NCBI GenBank assembly: GCA_902806565.1
Contig: CADCXA010000059.1
Location: forward strand, 124,001-188,000
Length of the DNA: 64,000 nt
DNA from: Hypoxylon rubiginosum
Taxonomy: Eukaryota; Ascomycota; Sordariomycetes; Xylariales; Hypoxylaceae
Reading direction: 5' to 3'
In this document: positions 22,868-34,527 of the stretch, one piece after another
How positions within the stretch are numbered: position 1 is the stretch's first letter
Layout of the letters: each line of letters begins with the position of its first letter
The notes under the pieces: generated by a model
The model's database searches: none
What the model saw: the letters and a program-made list of their open reading frames with translations, nothing else
What the model was told of the DNA's origin: nothing
Position numbers and translations under genes: made by a program

Positions 22868-23818
22868 CTATATATCGCCCCAAGTTACTAGTCTGGCAGC
22901 TTGAGAGTCACAGCCCTGACTCCTCCAATACCTCAACTCCTCATTATGCTCTCTCTCTCTGGGTGGTATGTCGGGTGCACCGAGTGCCCATCTGTTTTCC
23001 TTTTCAGATAGGTTGAGTCCATCCCAACGAATGATTGTCTCTGCATCATAGGGAGTCATGCCGCCAGGCCAGTTTGGCTGGTGGCGCACGAAGGAATCCC
23101 AGTACTGATCTACCGTGTAGACCTGGATCGTATCTAGGGCTTCGCTCACGATGATGACATCTTCAGGCTCAAGGATAAGTAGGTTGGCCGATTTGGGGTT
23201 TGACTTGGACGCAGCAACCTTCTTGGAAATTTCCTTGAGAAGTTGATCAATGTTGTGATTAGTCTGCGGATTGCTCTCTTCCCACATCGCCAGTGCCGTG
23301 TCTGCTGCATTCGGCGGCTTTGCCTTGACTACGCCCTTCGCGATGCCTGGTGCTAAAGGCCCCAGCGGCTCCATGTCTGACCCGTACCTGTAGGTAATTG
23401 TCTTCTGCAACACAAAGCGCAAGATGTCCACTCTGCATTCCCACACTGGATGTGGCAGCAGACGCCCAAGTAATTTGACTGTCTTCTCTTTCTCCGTTAG
23501 GCTCAGTCTGAGACCCCACGTTTCTAGGTCCCAAGGGCTGCACCCGAAAACGTATAGCATAAGCTTCCAGAATGACTGCCAGCTGTACGTGCCTGCTAGT
23601 GTCTCCATGATGTCCTTATCATATTCGGGCTTGGCATTGCTGTACTCCTCATCACAGCTCCTTTTTAGCATGTCTTCGAACTCCTCTCCGGTTACGGACT
23701 TGTGATATTGGACGATCGGAAGGCCACTCGATATAGTATATTTGGTAGATCGGTTCCTTTTGTTGCTAAATTGCTGTTTATCGTGACTAAGGCCGCCAAA
23801 TGCTATGAATGTTGCCAT
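22868..23818 (-). CDS. Hypothetical protein, 316 residues
   Basis: This is an intact intronless frame beginning MATFIAFGGLSHD and ending VTWGDI. It is soluble, rich in Trp and charged residues, without signal peptide or membrane helix. Local features are a helical Trp-rich part (YSWQSFWKLMLYVFGCSPWD), a Lys-rich helix in the middle and a C-terminal IPPREREHNEELRYWRSQG. I recognise no family. Its length, sensible amino-acid composition and a clean ATG support it as a real gene, perhaps lineage-restricted. Confidence 0.6.
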   Translation of the reverse strand: MATFIAFGGLSHDKQQFSNKRNRSTKYTISSGLPIVQYHKSVTGEEFEDMLKRSCDEEYSNAKPEYDKDIMETLAGTYSWQSFWKLMLYVFGCSPWDLETWGLRLSLTEKEKTVKLLGRLLPHPVWECRVDILRFVLQKTITYRYGSDMEPLGPLAPGIAKGVVKAKPPNAADTALAMWEESNPQTNHNIDQLLKEISKKVAASKSNPKSANLLILEPEDVIIVSEALDTIQVYTVDQYWDSFVRHQPNWPGGMTPYDAETIIRWDGLNLSEKENRWALGAPDIPPREREHNEELRYWRSQGCDSQAARLVTWGDI

Positions 23819-25566
23819 CTCGAAGTGGAAGACGAGACGAGATACCGTGACAAAGGCAAGGGCTAACGGCAGTTTGTCAAGGAGTGAGATCTTTCGGACG
23901 GACGTGAGGTATTTCCGTGACGGAGACTAGGAGAGTTGAATTGGATAAAATAGGTAGGTAGCAAAGCTTTGGCAGATGGGAACCTTGTGAATTCAAATTC
24001 GTCTCGTAGGTTCCTACTAAGAATTAGAAGAGTAAACAAGGAACAGGAAAATTCGTAATGCACCTGGGTTATCGTACCTTACTACTTCATTCGCATACCT
24101 TGCCTTGCGTAGGTGTGTCCACCTGTACTTTAGAGGTGGGTATATTATAAATCTGCTAACACGACCAGATACCTAGGCGCCTTTGATGTGTAGACGTTTC
24201 GCATGATGTTGTAGGTTGTTGGTTGTGTAGGTAGGAAAAATACCTGGGTGCGGCGTACAAGAGATGCCACCTTCAGCGTCCCTTCCTGTGTAGACCATCA
24301 AGATTGGAAGGTACCTGGCAGCTTATGAGTCATTCGACTAGCGGTCGTCCTTCGAGAAAGAGCTTGGATAAGGTACATGAGGGAAGGCATCTCAAACCCT
24401 GTAAACTTGTACGTGTAGCTGGTACTACACTAAAACCTTACTACCTAATATAAACAAATATAAACAATTATTATGACTAAATAAGCCATATCACAATACC
24501 TCCTCGTAGTTCGAGCCGACATCTAATCGATCAACAGCAATCTCATTGACCCAGACCTCCATACCTTAGACCGGATGCCCCGTCTCTCAAGCCGTGTCTT
24601 CGCATCTCAAGAGTCAATCCGTCGATAGTGTTCCTATCCCTCCGAACAAGACCTGGAGTAGTCCAATGCGTCGAGCGCGATCAACAGCTGTATTCGAAAA
24701 CGTAATGCCCAAAGCAATGATGCTATTGTATTCCTATAGACACGCTATCCCAAACGTTGACCTCACCTATTTTCTTCGTCCATATCGGCGTTGGTCACCA
24801 CAGGACACAGTCGAGCCCGTTTACCTTGATTCAAAGTCGACCACAATGACATGCTACAAATTATAAGATAGAAATGCACGCTAGACCTGGAGATACGGAG
24901 TAATTGACAATAGATTCATGAAGAGTAACGGACTTGGACGAATGTCTAAGTTCACAGCCGCGGGCTCTCAAAAACGGCACGTTTCAAGTCATGAGCCGTT
25001 CGCATATTGGCAAGCTTCTATGATATAGAATAAGAAGTAGGACCTAATGACTCGATGATTATCTTAGTATCTTATATGGAATATTTTCAGAATGCGGGAA
25101 TCTCACGAGAGCGAGACTTGGGCCAGTTTTTCCACAGACAATGTACCTCCTGAGTAGACAATTGTGCAAAGTTGGATACTACAAAACCTGACTAGTTACC
25201 TCAGCGATCAAATAATATTTCATCAGTACCTAGATAAATTGTTCACGGAATCGCGGGGACTTGGATTGTTCAATTCATACTTTTTATTGCCTTCTATCAA
25301 GCCCTTGGTGGGTATGAGAAGTAGCAAACTGCTCGTGTATGGAGGGACGGTGAACTTGCTTGTACCGTTACAAATGCCCCCCATTACATAGCAATGCCTT
25401 TCGTTCTCGGTGGAAGTTACAACCTTGGAAGCTGATCTTTTAAGATACGAGGAGAGGAAAGGACAGAGCCAAGTCGCTCCTCTAATCCAGTAGAGGGGGC
25501 CGTCCAATCCATCATACCTAGATGGGCACGCTCGGGAAGAGCAGCCACCTTCACCTCATAGAACTC
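23819..25566. other. Intergenic, about 1.7 kb
   Basis: It holds the promoter of the orphan gene and the 3' flank of the F-box/ankyrin gene. Words of the TAGGTAGGTA type lie at 23950 and 24228. Small frames here are not supported. Confidence 0.6.
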
Positions 25567-27126
25567 TTATTCCTTCATTATTTTACCATCGTGCTGGCCA
25601 GAGTGCCCATTGCTACCGTCGCGACGACGACATCCGCCTTTGCGACCACCACCTGATTTCACTCCGTTCTTGCGGCGTGTAGCACGATGTCCGGCACTTC
25701 TCAGTGTATCAATGATCTCTGGCCAAAGCTTGACGCGACGTGCTACTGCGACGTCCGTTGCAGTTTCGTCAGCGTTGTTCTTGATCGAAACGTCGGCTCC
25801 GTATTCGAGCAGGACTAGAATAGTCCGGCGGAGTCTTTCTTGACTGCCGCGGGACTGGACGAGGACATGAAGCGGGGTACAGCCTTCATCATCTTGATGG
25901 TTAATGTCGACGCCCTTCTGGATGAAGCAGCGGAGGACATGAAGGTCGCTGGTGAGTCGCACCATGAGCTCGAAGAGGGGAGTACGGCCACGTTCGTCGG
26001 TAGCGTTGATGTTGATGCCTGCTCTCAAAAGGTAATTGACGACAACTTCATACTCTTCGAGACGTTGGCATACCATATGCAACGCTGTAGTGCCTTGGCA
26101 GGAGATGGTGGCATCGCCTCCGTGCTGAATGAGAAGTTCCAAGTAATCCATAGCAGAGGGGATGATGATGTGCTTGTACTGCTCTTGGACTTCAGAGGTC
26201 TGCCAGATTCGCTGATCCTTGACATAGAAGTCGGCCTTGTAGTCCCTCAAGGCGAGAGCGACGTGGAAGATGGGTGTACAGGATGTGTTCTCCTCGCGGA
26301 GATTGGGATCGGCACCGGATTTCAAAAGCGACGTGATCTTACTCTTCCGAATATTGATGACCCTGATCAGATCATTGTGGAAGTTGGTCGCAGATGATCG
26401 CCTTATCTCAACCGCTGCGGAATAGGGATGAACGAAGTTCAGTTGGCTGAATAAAGGTGCTAGCTCTTCGGGGTTGAGGTTGGATGTACCGAAAGGAACG
26501 AAACCGCTGTCGTTCTTGACTGCTTTGGGGGATACGTTGAGATTGGCGCCATGCTGAACGAGGAGAGACACCAAAGTGTCAAAACCTTCTCCGGCTTTGA
26601 CGACGGCCAGTGCCCAATGAATAGGACTCCATATTCTGGTGTGTCCAGCAACCGGCGCCTGGTCGGGGAGATTCACATCGACACCGAAGGTGAGGAGGGT
26701 TTCTAGAGACCCGGGGCGACGAAATCTGATAGCAGCCGTGAGAGGTGTCATGAACTTGCCGGTTTTGATCGCGTAACGGCGACGAGGGTAAAAGTGGTCT
26801 TCCTGGAAGTGACAGTTCACCAGCTCGGGTCTCTGGGTAAGAATTTGGCAGAGCACTCGATCGTGGCTTCGAGAAGCAGCGCAGAATAGAGCGTCGTTGT
26901 CCTCCTTGCTATCCTGGTCGCGCAGCGCAGCGATGGCAGGGATGGTGAAGTGGCTACAGGCCAAAGCGAGTCGAAACTTGTCGGCCTGAGGGAGGTACTG
27001 GCAAATTCCAAGGACTATCTCAGCAGGCACCTTGATGATGCCCTTCTTGGCTCCAGCCTCGGATACTTGGCACTTCAGGCTCTCCATTAGGGAGGCTAGA
27101 GACGCTGCTTCTGTAGTGAGTGCCAT
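25567..27126 (-). CDS. F-box-like ankyrin-repeat protein
   Basis: This is an intronless 519-residue protein. Near the N-terminus, IKVPAEIVLGICQYLPQADK followed by FRLALACSHFTIPAI fits an F-box, the Skp1-binding part of SCF ubiquitin ligases. The rest is ankyrin-type: recognisable units include TPLTAAIRFRRPGSLETLLT, TTALHMVCQRLEEYEVVVNY, GRTPLFELMVRL and CTPLHVLV, with ININATDERG and VDINHQDDEG turns. The C-terminal tail is Arg/Gly/Lys-rich. By analogy it would recruit an unknown target for ubiquitination. Such F-box/ankyrin genes are numerous and fast-evolving in filamentous fungi. The ATG at 27126 is the first in frame. Confidence 0.8.
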   Translation of the reverse strand: MALTTEAASLASLMESLKCQVSEAGAKKGIIKVPAEIVLGICQYLPQADKFRLALACSHFTIPAIAALRDQDSKEDNDALFCAASRSHDRVLCQILTQRPELVNCHFQEDHFYPRRRYAIKTGKFMTPLTAAIRFRRPGSLETLLTFGVDVNLPDQAPVAGHTRIWSPIHWALAVVKAGEGFDTLVSLLVQHGANLNVSPKAVKNDSGFVPFGTSNLNPEELAPLFSQLNFVHPYSAAVEIRRSSATNFHNDLIRVINIRKSKITSLLKSGADPNLREENTSCTPIFHVALALRDYKADFYVKDQRIWQTSEVQEQYKHIIIPSAMDYLELLIQHGGDATISCQGTTALHMVCQRLEEYEVVVNYLLRAGININATDERGRTPLFELMVRLTSDLHVLRCFIQKGVDINHQDDEGCTPLHVLVQSRGSQERLRRTILVLLEYGADVSIKNNADETATDVAVARRVKLWPEIIDTLRSAGHRATRRKNGVKSGGGRKGGCRRRDGSNGHSGQHDGKIMKE

Positions 27127-29485
27127 GACAGATTAAAGTTAGGCAGCAGAACGATTAACGACGTCAGTATGAACAAGTTGCTCAAGGGAATTTTCAATAA
27201 AGGAAAGAGACTGCTGTGCAAATCAACGTAGGTTGATTGCTGCAGTAGACGAGGCTAAGGTACGTAAGAAACGAAGATGAATCTAGTTCGAAGTCAATTC
27301 TGGGATGGATTGACTGAAGTTTGAAGAAAAGAAATGCTGCGAGGAGATCTTCTAGATGCATGTACTTGTGGCAGGGTACATATGTAGGTAGAAAGAAATT
27401 TGAGGCGGAAGAAGTTCAACGCGAAAAGGAAAAAGACAGAGTGGTGACTAAACAGTAACGAGATAAAAATACGCGCCTACACTCGTTTAGGGCTGTTGAT
27501 ATGCGTGTGCGTTAGGAAGGCACGCCGTAGGAAAGTACGAGAGTGCGCGAGGGTACGCTAACTGTAGCAACGACGAACTTGTAGGGGAGGCACGCATCTA
27601 GGAGTGATTAACCCAGACAACCACCCACATGTAAGTAAGTACCTTGCAAGGTACGCAAACAACTACGCATCTCAGGGATATATTTGGATATCTGCATCAG
27701 GCAAACCCATGTAAGTAAGCAGACGATATTTCCAAGGTTAAGTTAAGGGTAAGTATTGACGTATCTTTCTCCAGACTCGACCAGAATTCCCAGATAGCAC
27801 TCCGAATAAAAGTTTCTACAAATACTAGCAGTTATATATCCTCGCTTCAGTTACATAGGTACCTCTCTGGAGTCAAGACCCTTACCACCAACGTCGATAT
27901 ATCACTATAAGGATTTTTACTTCTAATTGATGAAGATTGGCGATTTAGCTATTTAATTTTAATCGATTTACTTCGTTATGGTATCAAATGCCACTAGCTT
28001 GAGCTGGCAACTTGATGATATAGACTAAACAGATCTTGTTACGATAAATGACTCCGTTGCCGTCGATGAACAGATGAGTGTCGAAAGAATCATTTCCACT
28101 CAAATCAATTACCATCTAATCGGCATACTGCAAATACCAATAGAAGAGTTCAAGGTATAGTACATTTGACTTGAGCGACGTTAAATAAATATATTATTAA
28201 TGACTGAAACTAAATATTCGAGCCAATGCAATCTTCCTGAGACTGGTCGAATGACGATGAAAAGAAGGTATCAGACGTGATAATAACCCTATAGTTCCTG
28301 TTGAAGCAGATCGATAATAATTTAAAGGCCACCCCTCCAGCCCTTATAGCTCTTCCTGTCACTAAGAGGTAGGTAGGTAAATAAGAAGCTGTCCCTTTCT
28401 AAAGAGAGGCTATCATTATACATACCAAATTCGAATAACAACACCTCTCGGGGGGTATAGGCAATGATGAGTTACTATCATCTCATTTATGATCTTACCA
28501 CAGAATACTGTGAGAGTAGCTTATATTAGACACTTCTTGTTCTCTCGATTTCCCATGCTGATTGAGGTCTTTAAGCTTGGGACAAATAGCAGATGGTCAT
28601 TGCCGATAAGTTCGATTATGCTTAGATGGTAATGAATTACTAAAAATCGTAGAAAAATCTAGTAGATTTGGCAATATGATCAAAGCCTTTGGTCCCGGCC
28701 TAGTGGATAGGGGGTTAGGCACGCCCCTGATACTAAAACAAGACTCAAGAGTACGAAGGGTCTCGTACTGTATGTACATCGAGAGCCCTAAGTAAAAGAT
28801 AGAAGGGTATGAAATTATAATTTGTTCGATCGAATTAACAATACCCATTTCCTCTTGCCGTGCTACTGCGATACCGCTACCCCTATTTTGACTTGACGAG
28901 AGCCATGCCACACTAGCCACAGCTGAAGTCTCAACCACCAGCCACAATTAGGCCGATCAACAAGTGGACCGATTCGTATTCATTAAAGTGGGCCGCAACG
29001 TCAGAATTACGACCCAGTCAGCCCAGCTCACGAGCCAAACAAGACCGCCAAGGAGACGAGACGTTGGGATGAACTGCTGGCAAACGCGACCCTAGATAAG
29101 AAGCTTGTATCCTTCGAGAGCCTTCCGTCTTAGGAAACCGTTAAGCATATTTCCCTACTCAGCTTGCCATCCAGCAGGAAAAGTCACAGAGCGTGAACAC
29201 GCAAGCAGCAAGTCTTTTTTTCCGGGTTGATCGGCTAGGTTTATTAGCTACTAAAAAGGCACACTACCTGCGCCGACGAACTGCGTACCGCTTAACTTCC
29301 ACTTCGTGTCTATCTACCATACTCTCTGTAGTGCCTAGCGGAGGAGGAAGGGGAGAAAGAGCGAGGAGAAGAACAAGTTGGTGGGACGGAATACGTTTCC
29401 TATACACCCTATCGCAATCGCTACACTACACCACACTACACATACACACCCCCCGGCTTGCCTAAAGCCGTAATCACGGCCCGTC
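27127..29485. other. Intergenic, about 2.4 kb
   Basis: This spacer lies between divergent genes. It is AT-rich, most markedly at 27830-28660, with an AGGTAGGTAGGTAA run at 28367-28380 and CA-rich sequence just before 29486. No gene is seen. Confidence 0.6.
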
Positions 29486-31126
29486 ATGATTGGCACGTCG
29501 ATACCAGAGTACATCTTCATCCGCATCTGCATAGTCCTGGTGCAGTATACGACGCCGCTCTGCATAGCATGTCTAGCCCTCTTGGCGGCGGTTCGCGGGT
29601 CCTGGGCGGCCGCGCTGCGCCATCACCCCCTCGCCGTAGCGTCGCTGCTGGCCTACTGCATCGCTGACGTGCTCTACGCCGTCTTCGTCTACGTCCCGCA
29701 CAACAGGCGCCTAAAGGAGGAGGCAGAGCACCCCCCGCAGCTCGCGCGCGACGAGCGCCGGGCCCTCTTCCAGCGGTGCTTCGCCAACGTGCCCGACGTC
29801 CGGCGCTACCTCCAGATGTGGTTCCTTGGCGCCGACGAGGCCGAGATACGGCGAGACAACCTGCGCGACTTTATCCTGTGGGCCTTCTTCGACATGTCGC
29901 CTGGCCAGGAGTCCGTCGAGGACGACGCCGAGCTGGAGGAGTACATAGGCATCGTAGAGAAGTGTCTGGGGCGTAAGATGGAGCCTGGGAGGGGGAAGGC
30001 TGAGGGTCTCCGACTCACGTTGGACGAGGTGGACACCCAATACAGAAGTGTTGTGTGGTATTTGGCCGTGGGCGTGGTCGACTTTGCGTCGCATTGCCTA
30101 CTAGCGCTGAATGGCTTTCATTATCACGCTCAGCCGGCCTCCACGATCTTTTCCCTCATCCCTCCACGCTTCCAAGACATAATCACAAGCAGGCGCTCGG
30201 AATCAGATGGGATAAGCTACTGGCACCGCCCGCACACTGCAACCGACAAGCTTCCCGTCTTGTTCCTGCATGGCATCGGCATCGGCCTCTACACGTACGT
30301 AGCCTTCTTTTCGCGGCTAAACTCAGGGCGCCAGAACGGGGAAGGGCAGATTGGCATCATCGCCATCGAGAATCTTCCAATTTCTTTCCGACTTACGGGG
30401 GCACCATTAAGCCGACTGGAGTTCCTCGAGCGCGTAGCTACGATCCTGGATGCGCACGGGTGGGACAGGTTCGTGTTAGCATCCCATTCGTACGGCACCG
30501 CCTTGGCAACCCACATGTTGCGTTCGGAAAATCTAGCCGATCGCATTGCTTCGGTGGTGCTCATCGATCCTGTGACTATTTTATTGCATCTGCCAGACGT
30601 AGCATACAATTTTACCAGACGCCGGCCCAGGAAGGCCAACGAGTGGCAGCTATGGTACTTTGCGAGCATGGATCCCGGCGTAGCGCATTGTCTGGGTCGC
30701 CATTTCTTCTGGAAGGAAAATATTGTGTGGAAGGAAGAACTATTAGGGGTGGCGAGGGGGGCGCCTACGGAGGGGGTTGGTGGTGGTGTGAACAATAGGG
30801 GGGTCCAGACTACTGCAAGACCGCCGCGAAAGGTGGCGGTGTGTCTCGCAGAACGAGACTTGATCGTCGATACCCCAAAGGTTGCCCAATATTTGGCCGC
30901 CGACGGCGATGAATGGGTGGTGGCTGCCCTTAGTCCTGCAGGTGGACAGGGTACCAGCGCTTGGGAGTGGTCCGTAAATCAGGACAGAGGGGGTAGCGGT
31001 CATCTCACGCGAGACGGCATTGAGCTGCTGTGGTTTTGGGGGTTGGATCACGCACAAGCCTTCGATTCCAAGGAGAACCAGGAGCGACTCTGTAGCGTCA
31101 TACGGCGGTTTTGCATCATAGAATAG
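29486..31126 (+). CDS. Membrane-anchored alpha/beta-hydrolase
   Basis: This is an intronless 546-residue protein. One or two hydrophobic helices at the N-terminus (IFIRICIVLVQY and the region to about residue 75) anchor it, probably in the ER or another internal membrane. The hydrolase domain starts with LFLHGIGIGLYTY (oxyanion HG motif, about residue 262). The nucleophile elbow is ASHSYG with Ser335. ERDLIVD probably supplies the acidic residue and WGLDHAQAF the His (about residue 522), so a complete triad is present. Family members are esterases, lipases or acyltransferases. A low-complexity Gly/Val loop precedes the acid residue. Coding GC is high. The substrate is unknown. Confidence 0.82.
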   Translation: MIGTSIPEYIFIRICIVLVQYTTPLCIACLALLAAVRGSWAAALRHHPLAVASLLAYCIADVLYAVFVYVPHNRRLKEEAEHPPQLARDERRALFQRCFANVPDVRRYLQMWFLGADEAEIRRDNLRDFILWAFFDMSPGQESVEDDAELEEYIGIVEKCLGRKMEPGRGKAEGLRLTLDEVDTQYRSVVWYLAVGVVDFASHCLLALNGFHYHAQPASTIFSLIPPRFQDIITSRRSESDGISYWHRPHTATDKLPVLFLHGIGIGLYTYVAFFSRLNSGRQNGEGQIGIIAIENLPISFRLTGAPLSRLEFLERVATILDAHGWDRFVLASHSYGTALATHMLRSENLADRIASVVLIDPVTILLHLPDVAYNFTRRRPRKANEWQLWYFASMDPGVAHCLGRHFFWKENIVWKEELLGVARGAPTEGVGGGVNNRGVQTTARPPRKVAVCLAERDLIVDTPKVAQYLAADGDEWVVAALSPAGGQGTSAWEWSVNQDRGGSGHLTRDGIELLWFWGLDHAQAFDSKENQERLCSVIRRFCIIE

Positions 31127-31272
31127 TTGTACAGGCCCTTGACAGCGCTGTCGATTGGCCTGCTCGTCACCAAAGCCGGGGTTGGAACAAGCGCCACCCA
31201 TTTTAATTTTCAGTTGGCACGATAACCCCTGAGCAGCCGAATTACAGCGTGTGGACGGCCTTGACCACAGCG

Positions 31273-32161
31273 TCAAGGAATTGCATCCGCCTTCGCTTCG
31301 TCGCCGCCCCAGCCAGTCAGGTAGACGACCACTGGTTCTGGGCCACTTCGTATCAGAACCCAGACGACGTTCTCGTCGGTCTGGTTTATTTCCTGATGCT
31401 CAGTCCATGGCGGGATGAATGCAAAGTCGCCCGCTGAGAGCTCGTGTCTCTTCGGTTCCTCGTCGGCGCCGGCGCTGGTCACCAATCTGCTACCTGTCAG
31501 CACTCCCACCCCACGGATCCTAGGCCTTCTAGCCTATAACATTAGAGAGATATCGAAAGATTTAGGAATGCGCGGGAATGACCATATGGCACCATGACAT
31601 ACTGCAGTCATGTTAGCGTTAATGTCACGTAGATAGATAGGGACTTAGATTATCATTAAGCCGAATAATAGATATGGCGCAATGTCTTTCGTACATACCA
31701 TGCCCTTGCCTGAGGCGGCGTAGATGATCGTCTCTTTACTACCGTCAGATGGAGAGTACCTTGGTCTATTTGCACCAGGATCAAGACTGACCTTGCTCGC
31801 CGTGATGATGTACTGCTGAGGAACAATGAGGCTTGGCTATCAGGACTGTCGGCGCTGTCAGTACAGTGCCAATTTGACATAGTGTTGGAGAGCCTGTGCG
31901 ACCAAGAACCAATCTCTTGGGCAAGATTGGTCATGCCCTTACGGTGACATTGTACTTAAGCCTGAATGCACAGGGCATCGCAGGACACCATCTAGACAAG
32001 AGGCGGTTTCCTAAAGGGGTAAGTTTGTTGGGTAGCATACCAGTAGCACACATCCGATCACTTTTGCCGATCACGGCTCCTTGCCGAATCATGGCCGCAT
32101 CCTTCCCGTCCCTTTGAGCCTCAAGATCGGATGCCCTTGTGATTTGCACGTCGGAGGGCAT
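31273..32161 (-). CDS. Small single-domain cupin protein, four exons including a 24-nt exon
   Basis: The model is complement(31273-31533, 31699-31733, 31792-31815, 32041-32161), 146 residues with consistent phases. The start is placed at MPSDVQITRASDLEAQRDG; an in-frame ATG upstream at 32236 would add 25 residues. Cupin motif 1 is assembled across exons 2 and 3 as AVHHHGEQETIIYAASGKGM, and motif 2 is in exon 4 as GDFAFIPPWTEHQEIN, ending VVYLTGWGGDEA. Two His plus Glu and a later His can bind a metal. Homologues I recall have about ten more residues before the HHH block, so a further small exon may be missing. Intron 2 ends in AAG. It is probably a cytosolic metal-binding protein of unknown activity. 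The gene is convergent with the hydrolase. Confidence 0.62.
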
Positions 32162-34503
32162 GATCATCGGGAGCAAGTCCGGCAGCAGAGAAAAGAAGCC
32201 GGACATGACGCTTATAAATGCTGAACTAGAAGACATCCTGAGTATTACTAAGAAGAATGAAATCGGATACTCTATGACGGACCTGGAAGGTGATGAAAAT
32301 AGGTCGACAATACGTAGCTACCTGGTAGGCAAAGCTTTGGTGTATATAAACGGCTTGGCTAGCAGATAGGTAAATCAAATTAGGCCGCAATGAGATAAAT
32401 CACCAATGGATTAGACTAAAGAGACTGGGAAGCAGTATAGATGAAGTTTCAGAATATTCTATCGGATTTGCAATGTGTAATGCATGCGTTGGTGTTGAAC
32501 CCCAAAGCTCGAGTCAGTGTGGAAATATGGGCGTAATGGGTGTAATGTGGTCCGTGCGCCACCTGAAATCATGGACCACGTAGACTCCACCGGAATTCTT
32601 TCATAAGCAACTTGCATCGTGGATACATGACATTCGCGTTATTTTTTCCCCCTTTTCTCCTTGGAGTTCGTACTTGTGGATATCAAAATACTAACGAGCT
32701 TCTCACACGTGGCTATAATGTGTACCTAATGTATGTAGGTAGCCATTGATTGGCCTAATTTTTGGTTATTTCGTGTATGAGAGAAACTTGAGAGAAGCAA
32801 CAGAATATCCAAGTTACGTCATGGCCGATGGCTCATTACCTAGTAGTTCTAGCTTTTATAAATGGACACGAAAAAATGCCAGTTCAACCTTTACTCAATC
32901 AATAACTGGAAGAGGGATATTATCTGATTTACTATTAGCCGTGGTAACATGCCTATATAGATATATAGATTCCGATCTCTGCTGCTACTAGATACGAAGT
33001 CTTTCCTAGAAAAGCACTAGCCGTAGAGACAACCATTCATGTCGACTAAAAACGGGTGCAGTCGTCAAAAGTCCCTTGCCGCATCGTACATCAATACGCA
33101 GGAATCGATAGCTTCGATCGGAATTCGCGAGAAAGGGGGTTAAAAGGTAAGAGGTAGTCAATCGGGTAGAGACGGGAAGCAAAGACTATCGTCCCGGCTG
33201 GCTGGACCTAGAGGGTCCCCTTACCCAGCTTACGTCGAAATAACTTGATTTCTGCCCTAGAGCACATCGTCTGTCCGGTTTCATGTCTCCTACTTGGAGC
33301 TTACTCGCTAAAGGAAGGAAGCCTTCGGCACCCCGGCATTCACAGCCACTAATAGACCAGGCCGCAGACGAATGCCGAACATAGCTGGGCCGTCGGCTCA
33401 GGGGTCATAGACAGTTCCGTGGCCCTGGGCTTCATATTATCCGGATCGCAGAGGGGCTTGCGACGGGATATCATTGTTAGGGAAGCTATTCCATGTCATG
33501 ACTTCTCGATGCTTGGCGTGATTGGGGATATCAGGACTGCCAAGCAGTGGAAGTCGGCGGAAAGGCGGAACGGTCTCGATATGCTTAATTCTCACGGACG
33601 ACACATGGCCCTAGCCGCTACATGATCCCCAGCCGTACTAGTAATCAGGTAAGCTCAAAGAGGAAGCTCAAAGGCTGGGACGGCCACGACGGAAATAGCA
33701 AAGCGGCTCTCCAAATATGGTACCCCCAATGAAGACTACCTTGTCCCCGACGTTATATGACTGCCGATGGCATCACGGGAACGGATTCCCGTTGGCGAAT
33801 TGAAGTTCCGACTCCTGCCAACGTCGCTGATAACGGATGGAGTCGCATTCGCGTTCGTAGCTAGGCAAGATGGGCAGGGGGACCTGAAGCTCCGAGATGC
33901 GCAGATGACCAGGCGTCCCGCCGCCGATTTTGCCAAGCGTGGTACTCAACTGCGCTTAGGCGAGCCTGGTAAGGTAGAGTTTGCGAGTCTCCGTCCTGCA
34001 ATGCGGGCGAGGTCGCGCGCTCTATAAACCTTGTCGGGAAGGTTTCCAGCGTCGGCGATGGTAACGTTCTAGTAAATATAGCACAGGCGCCAAGAGGAGC
34101 GCCCGCGACAGCATATGACCTTACGAGGTATACAGCATACAGCATCTATAAAAAGATAGGCGAGTACCCACGAGAGATCTCAAGCTCGAACACAAGTGAG
34201 CTTTGTTAGCCAAGAGGCTCGCGGCCTGGACCTGCATGGTAATATCGAAGAAATATAGACGGGTAAATCAGCGCGTGAAAAGAATCCCTACCTAGGTAAT
34301 CAACGGACAACTAGAAGGGAAGGCGGTTGTCTATGGGAGTGTCATCCTATAAGCGCACAAGGTACGGCGGCTCTTGTGATTGGCCTGCTGTTGCCGGCCG
34401 AGCCTACGAAGGGCGATTCTTTCGGCTCTTCTTCTTCGATCAAAGCAGCGCGTCGATCCCGTGGCAATGGAAGAAAACATCGTTCAGTTCAGTTAACCCT
34501 AGT

Positions 34504-34527
34504 AAGAATGCAAGAATGCAAGAATGC
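34504..34527. repeat. 8-bp tandem repeat AAGAATGC, 3 copies
   Basis: Three perfect head-to-tail copies, non-coding. Confidence 0.9.

Noticed and set aside
27830..28660. AT-rich stretch considered as a mutated (RIP-affected) transposon
   Set aside because: No terminal repeats, target duplications or transposase remnants seen; base composition alone is not enough.
33400..34150. Possible decayed gene in the GC-richer part of the long spacer, with frames on both strands
   Set aside because: No recognisable domain; the longest frames (86-94 codons) overlap on opposite strands and none continues through plausible splice sites.
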